Shown: positions 47,235 through 58,877 of the stretch, one piece after another
How positions within the stretch are numbered: position 1 is the first letter of the stretch
Layout of the letters: every line of letters starts with the position of its first letter
Assembly: GCA_904063045.1 (NCBI GenBank)
Contig: CAJFCJ010000011.1
Coordinates: 186,001 to 250,000, forward strand
Origin: Dimorphilus gyrociliatus
Lineage: Eukaryota; Annelida; Polychaeta; Dinophilidae
DNA length: 64,000 nt
Direction: 5' to 3'
Notes under the pieces: model-generated
Told to the model about the DNA's origin: nothing
The model's database searches: none
Seen by the model: the letters and a program-made list of their open reading frames with translations, nothing else
Program-made: the position numbers and the translations under genes

Positions 47235-48149
47235 ATGAATACAGATGACCACATGTATAATGACAGACAAGAGGATTATTTCTCTCGTTTGGACGGTAGG
47301 AGGGTAGAAAAGGATAATCTTCCGGAGAAAATGTATTATGTTCTTAAAAACATTGAAGAAAAAAGTCGATGTTATTTCGAATATGTTAAAATCGGAACTG
47401 ATTTGACTTTTAATCCTGGCTTACCTTGCAGTAAAATCGGAAAAGTTCTCTATTATCGCCAAACTAACATGAGTTACTTTTTTGTCAGGCTTAAGGGATT
47501 ATGACAGAATGAGAAATAGTTGTGAAGATGTAAGTTACAAACGTCAAGCGGGAGTTTACATGGACATGGTTGAAAACGTCTTAAATGGCATTCATGACTT
47601 TAATATAGCTCAGCAGGATGTAGGAAATTTAATATTTATTTAATTAACACAAGTTCCTTTGCTTTCTTAACTAAATATCTTGGTGTTCACTTATAGATAA
47701 TGAAAAAAACTGCTCCTGAGATTCCACAAAAACAGAAAGATGTAAATATTGACCGTAAAGTGACCTATGTAGAGAAAAAAAGGAAAATTCTAATAAAGCA
47801 GGAAAGACAAGTGCTAGAGAAAAAGGTTCAAGATTACGGCGAGAAATGTCAGGAGACTGGAGATAATCTATTTCTAGATATTTCGGATCATACGTATTGC
47901 AAAGGCAAATAATTATGATACTTTCTTTTATTAATGTTATGTAATTAATTATTAATATTGTCCTAAGGGAATCTATGTTATCTATTGGATGAAGATTTTG
48001 TGATGATTAAAGAAAAGCTAATAGATCCAGAAATAACTAACGATAAAAATGCGTTCATCCCTGTAAGAGTAGCTGCAACTATGATGAATTTTAATGAGTG
48101 GTGCAATCAAGTGTACTCTATTCCAGAGGTAGGTTTTAACGAATTTTGA
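47235..48149 (+). CDS. Small unrecognised charged protein, probable coiled coil
   Basis: I do not recognise this gene. Exons: 47235-47430, 47489-47619, 47697-47904, 47968-48149 (238 aa). The protein is acidic at the start (MNTDDHMYNDRQEDYFSRLD), helical in the middle with a lysine/glutamate-rich probable coiled coil (EKKRKILIKQERQVLEKKVQ, about 137-156), and ends VAATMMNFNEWCNQVYSIPE before a short read-through tail VGFNEF. There is no signal peptide or membrane span. The intron between exons 3 and 4 can only be joined in frame with a GC donor (AAAG|GCAAAT) and an acceptor at 47967, which would make it a GC-AG intron. An alternative last exon at 48225-48284 would keep phase but lies antisense to conserved coding sequence of the next gene, so the stop at 48147-48149 is preferred. 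Confidence 0.62.
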
Positions 48150-48192
48150 TTTTGAAAATATACAATATGCCGTATATAGTATATTAATAATT

Positions 48193-49817
48193 TTATAAGT
48201 TCTTTATGCAATCGTAAACTGCAGATGATAACAGTAAAAATCTTGGGTCATCTCCAAGCCCATATAAACTATGATAGTTTGTAATATACGACAATGATAA
48301 GTCAAATTTCGGATCAGCGAACGCAGCTTGACCTCCAGTTCCTGGATGTCCGAATATTAATCCTCCCTTTAAAACAATAAATTAAAATTAAAACATATTT
48401 TATATTGCAGGAAACTAATACTACATGAGGAGCTTTTATCAAGAAATATCCATAAGATATCTGACTGGGTTCGATATCCACAATGATGTTTCGTCCTTTG
48501 ACTAGTGGCTTGTTCAAATCTTTCGCAAATTCTTTATTAAGAATTTCACCGGATAGAATAAGTGAATAAAATTTAGCTAAGGTCTGAGCATTGCTAAACC
48601 CCATTAGGGAACCATCTGGTATAGCTCTATTGTATGGATTATTTAACCAGTAGCTCTATTAAGATAACCGTAATCATGTTATTGTAAAATAAAATAAAAA
48701 ATAATTAACTCAAACCTGTAAATATTCAATTGGATTAGTTAAAGCGGCGTTCGTTAATGACCCTGGTTTAATTAAGTTAAGAAATATGCTTAAATATTTC
48801 CTTCCTGTTGTGAACATGTCAAGGTTAGGTATATTGACCTAAGAAGAAAAATTTAAAAGAATACATATATATATATATATATGTATGTATATATATTAGT
48901 GATATATATACAGCATATATCTATACCTCGTAAAATTTCGCTGTTCGATAATTTTCAGTCAGAGGTAAACCCAAGTACAAATCTAACTGATAAGGGAAGG
49001 AGAACTCCTCTGCTACGTAGTCACTTAAGGATCTATGACTTAAGTCAACTCTTCTAACTATATTATCAACTAATACTCCAGTTGTTAAGCCATGATATCC
49101 AATTTTAGTACCAGCTGGCCAAGATGGTTTTTGCTCAGCAAAAATTTCAGATACTTTCGTATAGTTTTCAAGCAAGTCTTTAGGATCCCAAGTTTTCTCT
49201 ATAATTGCCATTCCTGCCTGGAAATTAAGTATTTAACATAAAAAAGTATATAATTAGGAATTATAAAAGATCTTGATTCGCATCACAAACTCGTTTTCAT
49301 CAATAAGATGTCATGAGGTGCTTACTGTATGCGTAAGTAGATGCTTGATGGTAATATTAGATTTTCCATTCTGAGAAAACTCTGGCCAGTACTTAGAAAT
49401 AGGTTGATCATAATCTAATAATCCTTTGGATTGTAGATGGTTTAAAGCTGTCATTGCTACTCCTTTCGTGCTTGAAAATACTTGGGTAATCGTATCAAAT
49501 GTCCAAGGATTTCGAGTTTCTTTGTCAGCATAGCCTCCAACTAAATTTACAATTAGCTTGCCTTTATGATATGCAGCAAAGTTTGCACCTTGAATATTCC
49601 CATTTTTAACTTCATTTCTGTGAATAAAGGAAATCACAGAATATTCTTTAGGAAATTTTCAAAAATAGGTATACTACATGAAGATTTCCGCTACTTTCTC
49701 GAACCCAGGCTCCGTAAAGATATGATAATTTAGTGGTGGATTATTAGTAGGTCGGAAGATAGCAAATATTGCAACAATTACTCCTAAGATACCTAACAAT
49801 ACGTTAATTTTTGACAT
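48193..49817 (-). CDS. Membrane-anchored serine beta-lactamase-like protein
   Basis: Member of the beta-lactamase/penicillin-binding (class C, esterase EstB-like) family found widely in invertebrates; the physiological substrate in animals is unknown, and antibiotic hydrolysis is not implied. Exons on the minus strand: 49678-49817, 49326-49617, 48927-49217, 48716-48838, 48422-48655, 48193-48366 (417 aa). A hydrophobic anchor lies at about 5-22 (INVLLGILGVIVAIFAIF). Catalytic motifs: SSTK (nucleophile Ser about 95, Lys 98), the tyrosine motif GYHG (Tyr about 185) and GHPGTGG (His about 366, replacing the K-T-G of true beta-lactamases). DPRFLLLSSAVYDC at the C-terminus is typical of the animal branch. 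Its stop codon is only 43 bases from that of the converging upstream gene. It is divergent from H6PD, 661 bases between starts. Confidence 0.9.
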
Positions 49818-50478
49818 GCTAGATATTATTAGTACTGAATATGGACACCGTGTTATGAGAAGAGGGAATCTTTTTCGTAAGCTTCAATATTCAATGTCTA
49901 GGCCATAGTAAAGTTGTGGAACTTTGGAAATTTATTCAAATTTAGCTGTTAATAAAATAATTTGCTCAACTAAACTAAGAGATCTAATTAAGGTTGGTCA
50001 GATGAAATATATATTCTTATAAGAATATTTTAAACAATGAACATTATATTTAATTTTTACTTAACCTGCAAATCTGATAATAAATATACAGGTTAATAGT
50101 TTAAAAATTATTAATCGCCGATTTAATCGCGTGATATTGTCCTAAATCATACGATTTAATAAATTTACGTCACATACATCAGAATTCCAAAGCGACTTCT
50201 GAATTCAGACCGTCTTCATCCTCGCTGAGCTCAATATGCAAATGAGGTTGGAAATAAACAGCACCCAAATTTGAATTTGTGGTTGGAGCGCTGAACAGTG
50301 TAACTTTGTATTCACATAAATAATTCGAGCACTTGTTCGAATTAATGAACTAATTTTTGTAGTCGTTTATCAAAGTTTAAACGACACCTATTAAAAAGTA
50401 AAAAAGACGTGGAGTTTTGCACGACCATTTCTCCTAACCTGTTGTTCTTACTACAACGATTCGTTTACTTGCAGTAAT
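49818..50478. promoter_or_regulatory. Divergent promoter region, beta-lactamase-like gene / H6PD
   Basis: 661 bases between divergent starts. The sequence is AT-rich with some GC-richer patches near 50190-50280; no specific element was recognised. Confidence 0.4.
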
Positions 50479-52973
50479 ATGCGTGCTGTTATCAGAATCG
50501 CGCTGCTTACTCTATTAGTCGCTGTGCTGATTCCTTCATATGAAACGTCTAAAGAAGAATCAAATAAAGATGTAGAACATACAACTATAATCTTAATAGG
50601 AGCTACTGGAGATCTTTCTAAAAAATATCTATGGAAGTCTTTCTATGCGTTGTTTACCGATCGTTATTTAGCTGGAAAGCGTCATTTTTCGTTCTACGGA
50701 GCTGGGTTATCACCCATTGAGCAAGGTCGAACAAAATTGAGTGAAATTCTTTTAAACGTCGTTAGATGTTTCGATGAAAAATGTCGTGAGAGGAAGAAAA
50801 AGTTTATAGAATCAACTCAATACGTTCAATTAAAGACAAGGGAACATTACGAAACAATAGGTAAAAGGTTAGTATTATTTATTCGATTTTCTTTGTGTTT
50901 CTCCCTTCCAAAATTAAATCAAGTGTTATTACTATTTTCTTAGAATCACGGAAAATATTCAAACGTATTACGCAATAGATGACCCAGAAAGGAGTGTTGA
51001 ATTTGGCAGAATCATTTATATGGCTATTCCTCCAAGCGCTTACAGAATAACAGCAGAATTAGCAAATCGATACCTCCGCCCAACTGTTGGTCGACCTTGG
51101 TTTAGGTTCTTGTCTTTATAGATTTTCCTTTCACTTTATGATTAATAATAATATAGGGAATATTTTCTATAGAGTTGTACTGGAAAAACCTTTTGGAAGA
51201 GACTTGAAAAGTGCGGAAAGATTATCGAAAGATTTAGCAAGTTATTTTAAAGAGGAGGAAATTTATAGAATAGACCACTACTTGGGAAAATCCATATCAA
51301 ATTTGATACTACCCTTTAGGATTATTCATAAAAATTCTTTTGAATCATTCTGGAATAATAAATTTATTGAAAGAGTTGAAATATCTTCAATGGAAGAGTT
51401 AGACGTTAAAGGAAGAACTCAATTCTACGACGAAGTTGGAGTTTTTCGCGATATGTTTCAAAATCATCTTACAGAACTTTTAGTCCTTATTGCAATGAAA
51501 CTACCCAAAGATTCTTCAAGTATTAAAACATTGACGGAATCTAAATATAACGTTTTAAAAAGTATAAACAAAATCCGAAAAAAGCACGTTGTTCAAGGTC
51601 AATATGCTCAGTTTAATGAACAATTAATCAATGAAAAAACAAGGACCGCTGGCAACGAAAGCTCTATGCCGACGTTTGGTTCTTCTGTTTTGTATTTAAA
51701 TGATCCCAGATGGTCTGGCGTACCATTTATATTATCAAGTGGAAAAAGCTTTCCTGAAAAATCAAGTTATATACGCTTAATTTTTAAATTAAACGATGCC
51801 TGTCTTGTTAATGATAACTTGTGTGGAAAACGAAAAGAAGTTATCTTTTATTTAGGAGGCTCCAGTATTTTAATGCCTCCTTGTATTATTATTGGTGGTG
51901 ATTTTCCTACTATTGAATCGTCTTCTAAGTGGAAACTGGAGCATGTACCGGGTAATTGGACATTTATGGGATGGAACATTTCATCTGTACAAGTTCTTCA
52001 GCCAGAAGAAATACGAGACGCCTATACAATTTTAGTTCGAGCACTATTCGATGGCAATCGACATATGTTTGTTGATACACCAAGACTATTGGAATCCTGG
52101 AAAGTTTGGACACCGATTATTGAGGAGATGGAGAAAGAATTGCCAAGGATTTATGAAAAATCAAAACCTAAACTAGTCAACTTGAAATTGACGCCCAACG
52201 GCGGCTTAGATTACAAATATTTCCCGAAAATCATCAAATTTAATGAAAATGATGAATTGGATACAAATACTTTTAGAAACTCTCTCTTAATTAGACGATC
52301 ACACGAAGAGCTAGTTCTGAGTTTGGCCAATGATATTGAAGAAACTATGGTTGAAAGAATTGATTTGACAGGAGCTTTTCATTTGGTTTTGTCTGGTGGC
52401 TCTTCTCCTATACCGTTGTTGGAAGAGCTTTCCTCTAGAGCATCATTACCTTGGAGGCAAGTGCATATTTGGTTTGCTGACGAAAGATGCGATGAGAGTA
52501 ATTTTAAGATGATAAATGAGAATTTATTGAAGAATGTAGCCATTGATGTAGCTAATGTTCATAGAGTTCCAATTTATCTATTTGATGAGGAGGAATGTTT
52601 CGAAAGTGCAAGATTATACAACGAATTAATAAAAAAGAACATTAGGAGTGGACACTTCGATTACATTGTTCTAGGCCTAGGTAATGATGGCCATACGGCA
52701 TCCCTCTTCCCATTCGATAATCAATCCTTAGACGAAAGGGAGGCTTACGCATTATTCACGAATAAAGGACCAGTAGATGGCGTTCAAAATAGAATTTCAT
52801 TAACTTTCAAGGCTATCAATTTAGGTAGAAGGGTAGCTGTATTTGTTGCCGGCAAGTCAAAAAGAGAAATAATGCAAAAATTGAAAACTGATGATATGCA
52901 AATATTAGAAAAACCTATTGTTGGGGTACAAACCAATAATTTAACTTGGTTTGTCGATAATGAAGCAATGTAA
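50479..52973 (+). CDS. H6PD: Hexose-6-phosphate dehydrogenase / 6-phosphogluconolactonase (GDH/6PGL)
   Basis: Bifunctional ER-lumen enzyme performing the first two steps of the pentose phosphate pathway and supplying luminal NADPH. Exons: 50479-50867, 50944-51105, 51173-52973 (783 aa, human 791). A signal peptide covers about 1-20 (RIALLTLLVAVLIPSY). The NADP-binding motif GATGDLSKKY follows at about 42-51, EKPFGRD near 188-194, and the catalytic RIDHYLGK near 216-223. The second half (about 540-783) is the lactonase: LVLSGGSSPIPLLEEL, WFADERC and GLGNDGHTASLFP, with the conserved His. The protein ends TWFVDNEAM, without a KDEL-type signal, as in vertebrate H6PD. Only two introns are present, and the last exon alone is 1801 bases, in marked contrast to its intron-rich neighbours. 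Confidence 0.96.
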
Positions 52974-53550
52974 AGTTATTTCCTATGAAAAACAAAGAAA
53001 TTCAACTTGAAAGGAAATTTTACTACTTACTTATTTTTTTTATATAAACTACATGGTATGCTCTACATAATTACACTTATATATTGTATATACTTAATAA
53101 ACTAATATGAAAGTATTAGATGTGCTGTTTACTGGTATCTCTTTTTATATTTCGCTTAGGCAAGTAAAGCGTATTAATTTAATAGATATGGTGAGTGTAG
53201 TGAATCGCAAAATAACACGAACGCTTTTCTCAATTGCAACTTTACAAAGACAAATTTATTCCATTAAAGTTAAAAACTTGAAATCAATGACAAATGAACA
53301 TCTTACTAATAATAAAAGAAAGTTTCTTTACCTTTATCTTGTTCTATTTATTTATATGTTGTACTATTCAAAAGGTTTTTGAGAGACTATTTACGTTCCC
53401 TTTTCGGGGGACGGAAGTCAACACTTCGGTGCTCCTTATAATCTGGCTCTTTATTATGAACAGTTCTAAAAATATATATTTATATATATAATGACTGTAT
53501 AATGAAAGACATAATTAATAAATTGGCTCTTTTTCCCTCTGATTAAACTC
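52974..53550. other. Convergent 3' intergenic region
   Basis: Between the H6PD and ZFYVE19 stop codons. A 91-codon open frame at 53107-53382 and one at 53294-53491 are AT-rich and unrecognisable; a slightly GC-richer patch lies at 53395-53440. No gene supported. Confidence 0.5.
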
Positions 53551-55215
53551 TTACTTGAGGCATCTGGAGCAGAAAAGATCGTCTTCGCAATCGATACATT
53601 TGTATTTAGCATCTTCGTTACACAGACAGCAGTATGGTAGCTCATCCGGCACGTTCTTTATATTATTATATTTTCATTCGTTTATTAAAATATTTAATAA
53701 ATTAAAAAAGAAAAAGCGTATTCTCTCTTTGTTACATACCGATTGTGCTCCCGAAAATCCTAGATTTTCCATTTCCTCCAGTTTTGCCTCTTCTAATAAC
53801 TTGAGTAGTTTCGTATGAAAAATGTTCCTTTCTTGTACAAAAATGTGAAAATTTGGAGAAAGTAATTAATTACCTGTCTAACGATTTTTCTCGCCTCGAG
53901 TCTCTCCTCATCCTCAGGTGATTCTTCCTCCGTTGATAGTTTAGGCTGAACGTTTCCTTCTTTCGGGAGTTGATTGCCTCGAGCCTCATTATCGGATTTT
54001 GTATTGCTCTTTCTTCTAATTAATTGCCTTAGTCGTTGGAAGAGCGATTTATCCTTTTTCAAATTATCCATACTTTTTGTGGAGTCCATTTGTAATTCGA
54101 AAGCCTTTCGACAAGTTTAAGATAATTAACTTTCTACTCTTTCGTATAGTTAAATTGGGAAAAAAATGTACAAAAACTAACGACGTTTTTTATCAAATCT
54201 TCTACGTCATTTCCAGAATGACGTTTAATAGGTTCCTCAGGATTACTACTTTCGCTAGTACCAATTTGACTCTCTTTATGAGCTGAAGGAAAAATTCTTT
54301 AGATAGAGTTTTTCAACTCTTCTAAGGAGTGTATACTGACTAGTCGTTGTTTGCTCGCTCTTTAAACTATCCAGGCGTTTTTGTATTTCGTCGGTAGGTG
54401 GCAAGAAACGGGCATCTAATTCGACTTCATCATTTATTTCATCTAATAAAGCGTCAACTTGTTCTTGCTGAGTTCTCGTATCTTTCTTCCAAACATGCGG
54501 TTTATTAGAATTTTCTTCGGATCTTCCTTGATTCTTTGCTAATCTTGATGCAATTTCATCAGCAGAGGGTAGAGTTTCTAAAGTCCTTATTATTTGTCTT
54601 TAAAAAACAAAATTATATGTTTATTAGCTAACTTGTATCAGATTTTCCCTTGTCGCCCTCTTGTAATCTTTTCAATCTTTGCGCTATTTCCATATCTTTT
54701 CCTTTTAATCCTTTCATATAGTCTGGTTCATGCGTTATGTTTGATTTAACGATAGGTCCCTGTAAGTTCTTTGGTTTTAGTTTTCCCTCATTCCACAACG
54801 TTTCCCTCCTAACGGTGGTCAGTAAAAATGTATATAAGAATTATAAACAGTTAGGTTATTCATTGACAATTTACTTTTGTAGGGCTTCCGGTGGTGTTCT
54901 ACGACCGTCATCCTCTTTAATTAAGCTGTGTGTTTTTGTTTATAATTTTATGTTACTTAAATATGGTTTTTTAATCATTTTTTAATATACCCCTTAATGA
55001 TGTTGTAGCATTTCCGGCAAACTGATACCTTACTCTTTCCCTCATAATCTGTACTCTCAACGCATTTCGAGCAGTATATTTGCCGACATTTACCACATGA
55101 TACCTAGTCATAAAATAAAACCGGGAACTAGATATTGAATTGATTAACCAACGAAATTAACCTCTTTTCGCCGCCAAGAGAAGCCTTCTCCACATCGAAT
55201 ACACGAATTAGGCAT
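53551..55215 (-). CDS. ZFYVE19: Abscission/NoCut checkpoint regulator (ANCHR)
   Basis: FYVE-type zinc-finger protein that holds VPS4 and ESCRT-III at the midbody to delay abscission when chromatin bridges persist. Exons on the minus strand: 55162-55215, 54991-55103, 54875-54925, 54633-54808, 54341-54577, 54182-54282, 53874-54104, 53740-53799, 53551-53655 (375 aa, human about 471). The N-terminal zinc finger (1-56) has the pattern C-x2-C ... C-x2-C ... C-x2-C ... C-x2-C (SCIRCGEGF, SCGKCRQIYC, VCRKCY). Two helical MIM-like elements follow (MEIAQRLKRL; LPSADEIASRL), then a basic stretch (RRKSNTKS) and the C-terminal B-box-like finger LPYCCLCNEDAKYKC...CEDDLFCSRC, the ANCHR signature, although the protein stops soon after it, shorter than in vertebrates. 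The acceptors of exons 5 and 7 are chosen mainly by phase. Confidence 0.88.
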
Positions 55216-55835
55216 TTAAAATATTTTTCAAATCAAGAAACTTGTTAGCTTTACATTAAAATAATTTAAGAAGCCTCAAATTAGACCGCTCATCAAGATG
55301 TCGTAGTCAACTGACCTTGACCCTTAGTTCTATTTTGCAACTTCCGGTGAAACCTTATGCGATGCAATCTTTCTCTTTGCATTCGATCTAAATCCTTTCT
55401 TCCAACGAGTAAAGTGCTTTAAAGTACAAGTTAAAAGTATATAAGATGAGATGCAATATTACAGCGCTTGCGAGATATATAATTATTCAAAAATAAGAGT
55501 AAAACTTGTCCGTCAATCAAGCAACCTAAAGGCAAGTTTTTAGTTGCGGCACATTCTTTTTAGAGAAAGCATTTCGAAAGGTAACAAATTAATTAGAGAA
55601 ACTAGAATAATATTAACTTTACACATTTTAATTAAAAGAAAACCGGTACACAATTGAATATTTTGCATTGTTATGATCTTTTTTTGTTTACAGTGGTCAA
55701 CAGTTTTTTTTCGAGTAAAAAAATATAGCGAACATATTTCAAATATGTTAACATCAGTATTTTGCATAAGTTTTAATTAATTCTAATGATTTATCCAGAA
55801 CATTTTCCAACAAACGAGTCACCATAAAAATTTAC
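55216..55835. promoter_or_regulatory. Divergent promoter region, ZFYVE19 / RFESD
   Basis: 620 bases between divergent starts. AT-rich; a 75-codon minus-strand frame at 55540-55767 is not recognisable. No specific regulatory site identified. Confidence 0.4.
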
Positions 55836-56498
55836 ATGGCCAGCACAGATGCAGATGATTGTAAACACTATATTGGATCAGTTCAAGATGTCAGGTATAG
55901 TTAAGTTACTCTATTTAATTCAATTTCATATCTAATGCCTATAGACAGAGGTGTAGAACAACTGCTGAAGTTGGCGGTAGAAAAGTTACAGTTTTCGCCC
56001 TAAAAACATCATTCTACGCTTTAGACGACAAATGCTATCGTAAGTCACTTGTAATAATGGAGAGATATTGTTATTTGAATTTAAATTGCTCACATCCTGA
56101 TATAGATGCTGGAGGACCATTAGAATTGGGCGATATAGAGGTATTAGTGAAGTTTTGTGTTTACTTAATAAATCATTTATTCTATTTGGTTATAGGAGAT
56201 AAATAATGATTTATGTATCGTTTGTCCCTGGCATAAATACATAATTAAACTATCAAGCGGAGAAGGAGTTTATCAAGGAATTGATCCAGCTACAAAAAAA
56301 ACAGAATGGAAGACTAAAGGAGTTAAACAAAGAGTTCATGAAGTTGTTGTCGAAAATGGACATGTCTACGTTAGACTTAATCTTGCTGGCAAATTGGATT
56401 GTGATCGTTATTATACGGAAGAGTACAGGAAACTAATGAATGAGGATGTTGTGGACCTAAAATTCGATTTTTCCGATCCAAATACAAAAATTGAATAG
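55836..56498 (+). CDS. RFESD: Rieske [2Fe-2S] domain-containing protein
   Basis: Small soluble Rieske ferredoxin-like protein; the electron partners of the animal protein are not established. Exons: 55836-55894, 55945-56039, 56106-56140, 56196-56498 (163 aa, human 157). The cluster ligands are complete: CYH (Cys50, His52) in DDKCYHAGGPL and CPWH (Cys73, His76) in CIVCPWHKY, the arrangement C-x-H ... C-x2-H. There is no signal peptide or membrane helix, so it is probably cytosolic. The 163 residues cover the domain plus a short C-terminal extension (RLNLAGKLDCDRYYTEEY). It is 173 bases from the stop codon of the converging PRDM12 gene. Confidence 0.93.
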
Positions 56499-56671
56499 TA
56501 CGACTCTCTTGTTGTTTTCATACCAAGCTTTTAAAATGTTGATGTTGTTATCTTTCGATGTTATCGTTATCGAATCTGCTCTTGTCAGTGTAGTTTTATT
56601 TTTTACCTTTGTACTTTAAATTTTAATCTTTTTTTTTAAAAAAAAATACAAAATATTTATTTATACCAAGT

Positions 56672-58877
56672 CTATTCTGGAAGTGTAACATTTATGGGCT
56701 TTTGGTGTCCAGCACTCTTTTGATGAGCTCTTAGTCCGGCTAATTGAGAATAGGCATTCGGGCATTCGCAACATTTGTATGGCTTTTCTCCTAAAAAGGA
56801 CATTTATTGTTGATTTGTAGTTTTTCTATAGAGTATAAATATACCTGTATGTAATCGAACGTGATTCCTTAACGTTGAACTTTGACTAAAACTCCTTTGA
56901 CAAAATTGACAAACAAACGGTTTTTCTAATGTATGAATTCGCATATGCGAACGTAGATTACTTCTTGAATTAAATCCTCGTCTACAAACTACGCATCGTA
57001 ATTTATTAGGCGATTGTATAAGGCAACCAGGTAATGAATTAATTGATATTTTATTTTGAACTGCAGACGGTAAACCCAAAAAAGTAGAATAAGAATTCCC
57101 ATACCAAGCTAATAGTTCTTCATCCGGTTTTATTGTCTAGAATAAGGGAAGAGATAAAATAAGAAAAGAGAGAGATAATTTTAATAATATGATAATCTTT
57201 TGTTTTAGTAATTAATAACATACTCTTATAGCCCTAAAGTATAATTGATTCTCTTTTTGATAAATTTCCAAGTTCTGCTCTCCATCGTATCGAGCGCATT
57301 GAATCATGGTTAACCAAACCATATTAAGCGGAGCCGATGAACCGTCCAAGTAGTGACTTAATGAGCCATCACCGCCAAAAATCTGTTTGAAAGGGAAGAA
57401 AGTGGATTAAGTCCATAAGTTACTTATATGCTTAAGCATTATGTAGCAAGATGGAATTTAGAACTTTTCTCTCTCTTTCTTTTTTTTCTTACCTCCCATA
57501 AAAAGCGTCCGTCAGATGAGGCGTCGTTTAATTCCCTTTTGTAGCCAGGAAAAGGACCAATATCTGCCATAAAATGGATAACTTCGGTCGAAAAGGCTCC
57601 TAATCTCCCGTGATAGGCTCCCGATGGTAGTAGTCTTATAGCCGGGGGCGTCGGCGTGTGGGCTATGAATTAAAAAAAAAAGGTGAGGAGGGGTAGGGGG
57701 AGGGGGCGAGGGAAAGAGGTTAGGCGGATAAGAAGATTTTTTTCTTTAAAAAAAAAAAATACTACAAGTAAACAACAAGAAAATAAAGAAAAGAGGGCTA
57801 TTTTAAGGGATTAGCTCCACATTTAAATAAAGTAGGATAAAGGAAAGAAAAACCTCATAAATGAAAGTTGAAGAACGAAGTGCGCGAACAGATTGTTCGA
57901 ACGGGCGACGTTAAATGAGGCGCGATATAAGTTTGGTGTCAGCATTGAAACGCTTTAAATGAAGCGTTAAAATCTACGTCGGGACGCGTGTTTCATTGTT
58001 ATATGGACTTTTTTCTATAAGAAAAAAGTTCAACGAAAAAAAACCGAGTTACACGAGACAATTTCAATAGAGCCGCCTTTTTAGACGATAAGCGGCGGCG
58101 TCTCTTTACTTATAAATGCCGGTTTCGTGACCAATTTATATTTTTATCGTATTTATTCAATCGTAAAAAGAAATGTAGAAGAAGAAATATATACAATTTA
58201 CATTCCAATTGTTAATTTCTTTTTTTAAATAGGCCTAGAAAGAATTCGAATGCCAACTCTCCTTATTCAAATCTTATTAATCTTGTAAATCATTAAAAAG
58301 TATAAGGGAAAAGAGTGAATGACCTAAATATAAGTTTTTAATTTAAATTTCTAATTAATATAATTAGATAGGCTATTATTCTATTTTCTTATTCAGCGAG
58401 CTACTTTTGTTCTTAATTAAGCATTGAAATCGTTCTAAAAGAATTTCATTTTGTTCCTTATCATTATCAGTTTTCTATGAATACGTGATATATAATTAAC
58501 TCGATTAAATCGACAAAGCGGTTCTTTATTGTTCCGAGGCGTCAAATTAGGGACATGAAAACTTTAATTAGAAAAAGAAAGAAAGGAAGGAAGGAAGAAA
58601 GAATATTATGAATATTTTAATATTTATGAATAAATTAAATTATAATTAATTAATTCAACTTACCAATAAGCCTTACTAAATGATTTGTTATATTTCTATC
58701 TGTTGGTATCTTTCCGTATAGGCACATTTTCAATACATCTTCTGAGATTTCTACCTTCTTTTCAGTTGTCTTTAGAACTTCCTCCTTAGAACTTTGAGCC
58801 GATTGGGACAACGCTGTTAATTTCATTTGAAAGGATGTTTGTTCCAATTGGAAACCGTTTAATGGAATATGCTGCAT
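56672..58877 (-). CDS. PRDM12: PR-domain zinc-finger transcription factor PRDM12
   Basis: Nuclear regulator of sensory neuron fate; in vertebrates required for nociceptor development. Exons on the minus strand: 58664-58877, 57493-57662, 57224-57382, 56845-57136, 56672-56790 (317 aa, human 367). The N-terminal exon has [13 protein letters not shown], comparable to the region before the human PR domain. The PR domain (about 75-205) includes [46 protein letters not shown] and [17 protein letters not shown]. Three C2H2 fingers follow at about 229-307: [40 protein letters not shown] and [20 protein letters not shown], nearly identical to vertebrate PRDM12. The vertebrate polyalanine tail is absent; the protein ends shortly after finger 3. 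Intron 1 is about 1 kb, long for this region and a plausible regulatory site. Confidence 0.96.

Noticed and set aside
48225-48284. Last exon of the small plus-strand gene
   Set aside because: Phase-compatible, but antisense to conserved beta-lactamase-like coding sequence; read-through to the stop at 48147-48149 is simpler. Kept as a finding to test.
53107-53382. 91-codon plus-strand frame after H6PD
   Set aside because: AT-driven composition (Ile, Lys, Tyr, Leu), no recognisable domain, and located in a convergent 3' gap.
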